Assembly (NCBI RefSeq): GCF_039542905.1
Contig: NZ_BAABIS010000001.1
Span: forward strand, 5,394,001 to 5,458,000
Length of the DNA: 64,000 nucleotides
Direction: 5' to 3'
Source: Kitasatospora terrestris
GTDB taxonomy: Bacteria; Actinomycetota; Actinomycetes; Streptomycetales; Streptomycetaceae
This document shows, in pieces, positions 59,431 through 64,000 of the stretch (the stretch's first letter is position 1; every line of letters starts with the position of its first letter). A program made the translations under genes and the position numbers. The notes beneath the pieces were generated by a model, which saw only the letters and a program-made list of their open reading frames with translations, made no database searches and was not told the DNA's origin.

Positions 59431-59678
59431 TGGACGAGCCGCGGATTCTTGTGCATCTGCAACTGATCGACGGCCTGGTGTTCGGGGAGCATCGCGAGGC
59501 GTGCCCGGAGTGCGATTGTGAGGCGCCACTGACGGTCCTGCTGGACAGCCTGGACTGGAGCCTTCGGCCGGCCCAGGTGCAGTGCCCGTGGGGTCATGTG
59601 TGGGGGGCCGCCACGATGGAGTCGTGGGTGGGTGCGCACATTGTGGCCATGGCCAAGGCCCTGTGCGACGACCGGTGA
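59427..59678 (+). CDS. Small hypothetical protein with Cys-rich motif
   Basis: An 83-residue protein. ACPECDCEAP and CPWGHVWG supply four Cys and one His in a zinc-ribbon-like spacing. ATG at 59427 overlaps the tape-measure stop, so translation is coupled; ATG at 59430 is an alternative. No named family. It may be a tail accessory protein by position only. Confidence 0.62.
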   Translation: MMDEPRILVHLQLIDGLVFGEHREACPECDCEAPLTVLLDSLDWSLRPAQVQCPWGHVWGAATMESWVGAHIVAMAKALCDDR

Positions 59679-59691
59679 GCGGAAGGGGAGA

Positions 59692-59749
59692 ACGACGGCA
59701 GGCCCCGGCTGGTTCGGCGCGATGCCGGCAGCAGGGGCCCCTTCGTCGT
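59692..59749. terminator. Long imperfect hairpin between convergent gene sets
   Basis: ACGACG...GGCCCC (59692-59706) pairs with GGGGCC...CGTCGT (59734-59749) around 27 bases. It lies between the rightward tail unit and the leftward gene set. Confidence 0.5.
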
Positions 59750-60018
59750 CAGGTGGTGGGCCTGTGGCCGGGCCAGCCCTCGATGTCGCGGACGTGGGTG
59801 ACGGCGTCGCAGGTGGCGCACAGCCATTCGCCGAGGTCCTCGTCGAAGGCCTGCCGGCCGCAGTGCACGGGGATGTTCTGGGCGCCGAGGGTGGTGTAAG
59901 TCCAGCCGTTGGCCGGCGGGGTGCTGGTGGTGTTGCTGCTCATGCCGTTGAGGTTCCCATCTTGATCTGACGGCTCGTCGGGAAAAGCGGCTTTCCACAG
60001 CCTGTGGAAGGCGGGCAT
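59749..60018 (-). CDS. Small hypothetical protein with Cys residues
   Basis: An 89-residue protein if it starts at the ATG at 60018; the ATG at 59943 gives 64 residues. VHCGRQAFDEDLGEWLCATCDAVTH carries three Cys and a terminal His region that look like a zinc ribbon. The start at 60018 lies 6 bases after a hairpin whose GGGGG would be its ribosome site, so neither start is certain. Last gene of the leftward set. Confidence 0.55.
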   Translation of the reverse strand: MPAFHRLWKAAFPDEPSDQDGNLNGMSSNTTSTPPANGWTYTTLGAQNIPVHCGRQAFDEDLGEWLCATCDAVTHVRDIEGWPGHRPTT

Positions 60019-60023
60019 GGGAG

Positions 60024-60050
60024 AGCCCCCGGCCAGATGGACCGGGGGCT
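60024..60050 (-). terminator. Perfect 9-bp hairpin before the last leftward gene
   Basis: AGCCCCCGG (60024-60032) and CCGGGGGCT (60042-60050) pair around 9 bases. Reading leftward it follows the gene at 60070 and could hide the ribosome site of the gene starting at 60018. Confidence 0.5.
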
Positions 60051-60069
60051 GTGCGGCGCCGTATGGCGG

Positions 60070-60270
60070 TCAGGCCTTGAAGGCGCCGGGCGGGGTGCGG
60101 TCGTCGGCTTCGGCGATGCGGTCCATGAGCGGAGGTTCGCCGGGGTGGGCCTGGTCGTAGTCGATGACGGCGTGGAGGATCGCGGTGGTGAGGCTGGTGT
60201 CGCCGTCGAGGCGGGCGCAGGTGTAGCTGGCGACGATCCGGTCGCCGGATGGTGTGTCTCGGGCGTCCAT
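60070..60270 (-). CDS. 66-residue hypothetical protein
   Basis: An acidic protein, MDARDTPSGDRIVASYTCAR at the start and DAVIDYDQAHPGEPPLMD-like in the second half. No family recognised. It starts 10 bases after the preceding leftward gene's stop with only a weak ribosome site, so coupling is likely. Confidence 0.55.
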   Translation of the reverse strand: MDARDTPSGDRIVASYTCARLDGDTSLTTAILHAVIDYDQAHPGEPPLMDRIAEADDRTPPGAFKA

Positions 60271-60280
60271 GGGTTCGACT

Positions 60281-60463
60281 TCAGCCCTGGGGCTTGGCGA
60301 GGGGGGTGTCGAGGTTGGCCTTCTGGAGGGCGCGGAGCTCGCTGCCGTCGGTGGTGCGGGTGGCGTAGCGGTCGGTGACCTCCTTGACGATCTGCTTGCA
60401 GCGGGTGTCGTCGCCGGCTCGGCGAGCGGCGCGGTAGGCGTCGGCGGTCTTGCTCGGGTCCAT
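60281..60463 (-). CDS. 60-residue hypothetical protein
   Basis: A short helical, charged protein beginning MDPSKTADAYRAARRAGDD. GAGGAGA precedes the ATG at 60463, which selects this start over longer frames. No family recognised. It begins 14 bases after the upstream leftward gene. Confidence 0.6.
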   Translation of the reverse strand: MDPSKTADAYRAARRAGDDTRCKQIVKEVTDRYATRTTDGSELRALQKANLDTPLAKPQG

Positions 60464-60477
60464 GTCGGTCTCCTCGT

Positions 60478-61014
60478 TCAGGCTGCGGCGTCGCGCAGCA
60501 GGTGGTGGACGTCGGTGCGGGTGGTGGTGGGCAGGTCGTTCCACGTGTCGACCGGCATGCGGGCGCCGATCCGGCCGAGGGCGTTGCCGATGCGCTGCCG
60601 GACCCGGCGGACGGTGTCCGGGGTGCCGTAGCCGGCGGTGTAGACGCGGAGCAGGGCACCGAGCACGCACACCCGGCCGTCCGTATCCCAGAGCTGGCCC
60701 TGCACCCAGCCGTGCTGGTGCAGGTAGCGGGACATCAGGTCGAGGTACTCGGACGGGGTGACGTCCAGGCGGGGCCGGCGGCCACGGGCCCGGTCGAGCA
60801 GCGTCGGCACGGGCAGCGGGTGCGCGGCGTTCCAGGCCTGCAGCACGCTGCCGTGGACGGGGACGGGCGCGGCCGCCAGGAGCGCGGCGACGTCGACCCG
60901 CGGGCCGGCCGGGCTGAGGGAGGCGAGGTAGGCCTCGATCTCCGCGACCAGGAAGAGGCCGGCCGCCTCCAGGTCGAGCAGCTCGGGGGTGAGCGTGAGC
61001 GTCGGGGTGGGCAC
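60478..61014 (-). CDS. Hypothetical protein DUF6197-like
   Basis: A 178-residue protein. The second half (LDVTPSEYLDLMSRYLHQHGW, GQLWDTDGRVCVLGALLRVYTA) and a final helix ending in LLRDAAA resemble the DUF6197 proteins found on actinobacterial mobile elements; the assignment is by memory of the pattern and moderate. GTG start with AAGGAGA upstream. Function unknown. Confidence 0.65.
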   Translation of the reverse strand: MPTPTLTLTPELLDLEAAGLFLVAEIEAYLASLSPAGPRVDVAALLAAAPVPVHGSVLQAWNAAHPLPVPTLLDRARGRRPRLDVTPSEYLDLMSRYLHQHGWVQGQLWDTDGRVCVLGALLRVYTAGYGTPDTVRRVRQRIGNALGRIGARMPVDTWNDLPTTTRTDVHHLLRDAAA

Positions 61015-61053
61015 CGGGGTCTCCTTCCTGGTCGCCGGGGCGGTGGTGTGGGG

Positions 61054-61305
61054 TCAGGCGGTGCAGGTGCTGGCGTGGGCGGCGGCGCCGGCCTGGATCA
61101 GGCCGGTCGGGTTGTCCAGGAACGGGTTGGAGTAGGGGGCGCCGGAGTGGTCCCCGCAGGCGTGACACCGCCAGACCGGGCCGGAGCCCGCCGCGGCGTC
61201 GTCCAAGTCGGTGGTCCGGGTGACGGTCACCTGGACGACCTCGACCAGGCCGCCGGAGGCGGTGGTGTAGGTGCCGATCAGTTCCTCGGTGGAGGAGGTG
61301 TTCAC
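61054..61305 (-). CDS. Hypothetical protein with a Cys/His cluster
   Basis: An 83-residue protein. Beta-rich N-terminal half, then WRCHACGDHSGAPYS and AAHASTCTA, a possible zinc-binding group of Cys and His. GTG start with GAAGGA upstream. No family recognised. Confidence 0.6.
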   Translation of the reverse strand: MNTSSTEELIGTYTTASGGLVEVVQVTVTRTTDLDDAAAGSGPVWRCHACGDHSGAPYSNPFLDNPTGLIQAGAAAHASTCTA

Positions 61306-61342
61306 GGTGCTGTCCTTCCGGGTCAGCGGTGCTGGTGGGCGG

Positions 61343-61750
61343 TCAGCGGGAGACCATGGAGAACCGCCAGCGCTCGGTGTGGGCGCCGTCGCGCAGGTCG
61401 CCGGTCACCTGCAGCCGGGTGGTCGGCTTCGGCGGGATCTTCGGCTCGACGGTGAGCAGGCCCCGGGGGCCGACCGCGGCCCAGGCCCGCATCGAGCTGA
61501 TGCCCTCGGCGGTGTACAGGGCGTGGCTGTCGCGCTCGGTGAAGACCCAGCGGTCCGAGCAGTAGAGGTCGAGCGGGCCCCATTCGGGTCCGATCCACAT
61601 GTGCTCGGCGTCCTCGCCGAAGTAGGGCCGGTTCAGCTCGGCGGTGCGCAGCCACTCGTCGTGGCCGCCGCGGAGGGCGCGCTCGCCCGGGTTGAAGCGG
61701 GGCTTGGCGGCGACGAGGCTGTCCACCCAGCGGGTGAGTGCGTCGACCAT
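61343..61750 (-). CDS. Hypothetical protein, first small gene of the leftward set
   Basis: A 135-residue protein rich in aromatic residues (GPEWGPLDLYCSDRWVFTE), mixed alpha/beta. No family recognised. AAGGAGA precedes the ATG at 61750. A 253-bp gap with repeats separates it from the translocase gene upstream, so it may have its own promoter there. Confidence 0.62.
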   Translation of the reverse strand: MVDALTRWVDSLVAAKPRFNPGERALRGGHDEWLRTAELNRPYFGEDAEHMWIGPEWGPLDLYCSDRWVFTERDSHALYTAEGISSMRAWAAVGPRGLLTVEPKIPPKPTTRLQVTGDLRDGAHTERWRFSMVSR

Positions 61751-61793
61751 GATGGTGTTCTCCTTCTGCTCGTTCTCGGGTGGTCGGGGGCCC

Positions 61794-61832
61794 GGGGCGG
61801 CCGCTCGTGCTTGGCGGCTGGTCGGCCGCCCC
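61794..61832. repeat. 10-bp inverted repeat
   Basis: GGGGCGGCCG and CGGCCGCCCC pair around 19 bases, in the gap between the translocase gene and the small leftward genes. Confidence 0.5.
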
Positions 61833-61897
61833 GGTCGATGACGGTCCTGGGGGTCGGTTCGTGCCGTTTTGTCCCAGGTCAGAGCGGGTGGTCAGGG

Positions 61898-61934
61898 GGC
61901 GGTCGGCACCTTGGCGGACCGGGTGCCGACCGCC
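61898..61934 (-). terminator. 13-bp perfect inverted repeat after the translocase gene
   Basis: GGCGGTCGGCACC (61898-61910) and GGTGCCGACCGCC (61922-61934) pair perfectly around 11 bases. It lies 70 bases after the translocase stop in the leftward direction. Confidence 0.6.
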
Positions 61935-61940
61935 TGCGCA

Positions 61941-62002
61941 TACCAGGGCATACCGGGCGGGAGACTGGGGATACTGACCGGGCAAACCGGGTCAGACCGG
62001 GC
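61941..62002. repeat. Clustered ACC(G/A)GGGC-type repeats beside the translocase gene
   Basis: TACCAGGGC, TACCGGGC, GACCGGGC and GACCGGGC occur within 62 bases, together with an inverted CTGACC (61974) / GGTCAG (61990). The cluster abuts the translocase stop codon. A candidate recognition (clt-like) site, see findings. Confidence 0.45.
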
Positions 62003-62003
62003 G

Positions 62004-64000
62004 TCAGATCGTGGTGCGGAGAGCCTCGTCGAGGTCGGCGAGCTTGTAGCCGTTGGCGTTGGTCCGGCCATCCACGGCGCCGATCTTCACCGCCCCGCCG
62101 GCACCCGCGGCGCGCAGCCGCCGGCCCGCATCCTCGGCGGTGATCCCGGCGTAGTCGGTGCCGAGCTCGGCGAGCAGCCGGGCGATCGTCTCGGTACGGG
62201 CCCGGTCCAGGCCCTCGGCCCGCAGGACCCGCACGGTGTCGGCGAGGACCCGGTCACCGCTCGTCGCCCGGCGGATCCGGGTCGCGGTGCCGTGCTTGGT
62301 GAACAGTGCGGCGAAGTCCTTGCCGCCCATCGCCAGCGACTCCTCGTCCAGCTGCGGGATCCCCGCCTGGGCCCGCTCGGCGGCCAGCTCCTCGCACGTC
62401 TCGTCGTCGTACCAGTTGCCCTTCCAAATCACGGGCTCGCCGTAGCCGCCACCCCGCAAGTAGAACTTGCCCACGTCGTTCAACTCATCCGCCTGCTTCG
62501 GGACCAGGCGGTGCGGCAGCCATCCCTCGTCGATCGCGCCGCCCCCGAACGTCTGGGTGACGTCGGCCTGCCGGCACGGCCCGAGGACCTGCAGCGCCAG
62601 GTTGGAGATGATCGCCGACCCGATGTAGTCGGTCGTGGCGAACTGCGAGGCGATCAGCAGCTGCACGCACACCTTGCGGCCCGTGAGCTGGATCCCCACC
62701 CCGGACTCCTTCGCACCGTCGGTGACCTGCGGCCACTCGTCGCCGATCGCGATCAGCGCCGGCCGCTCCGGGGACGGCTTCCACTCGGTGCCCATACCGA
62801 GCCGGCCGAGCAGCGCCGGACGGCCGAGCGACACCTTGTGCATGCCGCGCAGGAAGACCTCGATCTCCTCCTTACTGGACAGGGTCAGGGCCGCGGCGCC
62901 GCCGAGCGGGCCGAGCCCGACACCGGACGGGTCGAGGGCGACGACCACGGTGTCGCGGCACGCGGTCAGGTACTCGGCGAAGGTCCGGATGTTCGCGGAC
63001 TTGCCGCCGCCGGACCCGGCGACGATCGCGCCCTGCTGCCCGTACAGCGACATCTCCAGCGGCCGGCCGTCCATGGCGTAGCCGAGCACGGCCTTGTCCT
63101 TGATGGACATCGACAGGGGCGCCCGGCGGGGCGGGCCGGGCACGAACGCGAACGGGTCCTCAACCGCGACCTTGAGGTCGATGACGGCGCGGCGCCGGGT
63201 CGGAGTCGGGATGAACCGGCCCGTCTCCAGGTCGAGGAGCGTCTCCAGGTCGGGCGCGGCCTTGATGATCGCGGCGGGGGTGCCCTCGCTGATGCGGACC
63301 TTGCTGGTCCAGCCCCAGGGCTGACGGTCGACATCGAACAGCTCGGCGACCGGGATGCCCTGCTTCACCAGGGCGCGGCGGATGCACTCGCCGGCCCACT
63401 GCGGGCTGGTGACGCGGGCGATGGGGAAGGTGCCGGTGGGCGGCATCTGCGGGTCGGCGGGCAGGGTGCCCGGGACCGTAGGCGCGGCCGACGGGTCGGC
63501 GATGGCCTGGTCGGGTGCGGGCCAGTGGGCGTCCGCCCCGAGCGCGCCGGGCTCACCGCCGGTGGTCGGTGCGGGCGTGGCGGTGTCCGGGTGGCCGGCC
63601 CGCCACAGGGCGACCGCCGCCGCGGGGAGCGACACCATCAGCCACGACGGGGACTGCATGGGCAGGTAGATGCCGCCGCCGACCACGCCGGCGACCAGCG
63701 CCGCGGCCCGTGATGCTCGCCGTCCCCAGCGGGCCCGGCCGACCTCACCGGCGGTCGGGGCCACGGCCAGCTCCTCCGTGATTTCCCGGTGCGCGCGCAG
63801 CTGGGCCTCGATCAGTTCCTTCCTGCTCTTGAGGATCGCGACGGCGTCGCCGTCCTGTCGCGGGTCGTTGGTGCGCGGGTCGGCGACCTCGACGCGCTTC
63901 GCGGCGATGATCTGCGAGGCGACCTGGGCGAGCTGTCGCCGCAGCTCCGTTTCCTGCTGCCGGTGGGCGACCTGCCGCTGGCGCAGGACCTCGGTGGCGA
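62004..64000 (-). CDS. FtsK/TraB-like DNA translocase, 5' end outside the window
   Basis: At least 664 codons are visible; the frame is open at the window edge. A charged coiled-coil N-terminal part (63765-64000) leads to two membrane segments (about 63645-63710), a Pro/Thr-rich linker, and an FtsK-type ATPase with Walker A GSGGGKS at about 63000-63017 and the Walker B-like ALIAIGDEW. A C-terminal helical region (ETIARLLAELG, ITAEDAGRRLRAA) could be a winged helix. Such proteins move double-stranded DNA between actinomycete cells. A GTG at 63764 with GGAGGAG 7 bases upstream is a possible internal start. Confidence 0.82.
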   Translation of the reverse strand, partial: ATEVLRQRQVAHRQQETELRRQLAQVASQIIAAKRVEVADPRTNDPRQDGDAVAILKSRKELIEAQLRAHREITEELAVAPTAGEVGRARWGRRASRAAALVAGVVGGGIYLPMQSPSWLMVSLPAAAVALWRAGHPDTATPAPTTGGEPGALGADAHWPAPDQAIADPSAAPTVPGTLPADPQMPPTGTFPIARVTSPQWAGECIRRALVKQGIPVAELFDVDRQPWGWTSKVRISEGTPAAIIKAAPDLETLLDLETGRFIPTPTRRRAVIDLKVAVEDPFAFVPGPPRRAPLSMSIKDKAVLGYAMDGRPLEMSLYGQQGAIVAGSGGGKSANIRTFAEYLTACRDTVVVALDPSGVGLGPLGGAAALTLSSKEEIEVFLRGMHKVSLGRPALLGRLGMGTEWKPSPERPALIAIGDEWPQVTDGAKESGVGIQLTGRKVCVQLLIASQFATTDYIGSAIISNLALQVLGPCRQADVTQTFGGGAIDEGWLPHRLVPKQADELNDVGKFYLRGGGYGEPVIWKGNWYDDETCEELAAERAQAGIPQLDEESLAMGGKDFAALFTKHGTATRIRRATSGDRVLADTVRVLRAEGLDRARTETIARLLAELGTDYAGITAEDAGRRLRAAGAGGAVKIGAVDGRTNANGYKLADLDEALRTTI

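Noticed and set aside
63500..64000. Right attachment site (second copy of the 43385-43430 sequence)
   Set aside because: No match to the left junction or to comM codons seen; the translocase gene runs off the edge, so the element continues.

Overview
The window is high-GC actinobacterial chromosome, almost certainly Streptomyces or Kitasatospora. The evidence is very GC-rich third codon positions, frequent GTG starts, and a gene order that matches the conserved Streptomyces core (rpmB-recG-rsmD-coaD-rpmF-rnc-mutM-smc-ftsY-nsdA-amtB-glnK-glnD-ffh-ftsH-proS-rpsP-rimM-trmD-rplS and four clustered signal peptidases). No rRNA, tRNA or CRISPR array was recognised.

Region 1 (1-43152) is core chromosome. 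It opens with the 3' end of thiD and a convergent rpmB. Next come a DAK/FakA-type kinase, recG, rsmD, coaD, a DivIVA-like coiled-coil protein and the YceD-rpmF-rnc-mutM block. After these lie smc and ftsY, a convergent primase/polymerase-like gene, nsdA, and the nitrogen operon amtB-glnK-glnD behind a GlnR-like box. The protein targeting gene ffh, a second-type ftsH, an archaeal/eukaryote-like proS and the rpsP-khpA-rimM-trmD-rplS translation cluster follow. The block closes with sipWXYZ, a Nudix hydrolase, a DUF2469 gene and yraN. Several intergenic gaps carry minisatellite-like tandem repeats. Several genes have a TANNNT box 7 bases before the start codon, the signature of leaderless mRNAs.

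Region 2 (about 43400-64000 and beyond) is an integrated mobile element. It cuts comM (yifB) after about 83 codons; a large serine integrase starts 17 bases after the truncated frame. Reading rightward: integrase; leftward XRE repressor; a divergent control region with two matching operators; a small HTH protein (probable Xis); a TOPRIM primase fused to a DUF3987 ATPase; a tightly overlapped run of ten small genes, mostly unknown; a leftward tyrosine recombinase; an EXLDI-like ribbon-helix-helix protein; a small XRE protein directly coupled to a 1143-residue phage tape-measure-like protein; and a leftward run of six small genes behind an FtsK/TraB-like DNA translocase that leaves the window at its 5' end. 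No portal, capsid, terminase large subunit or tail-tube gene is visible, so the element combines parts of an actinomycete integrative conjugative element with a phage tail gene. The right attachment site and the rest of comM are not in the window.
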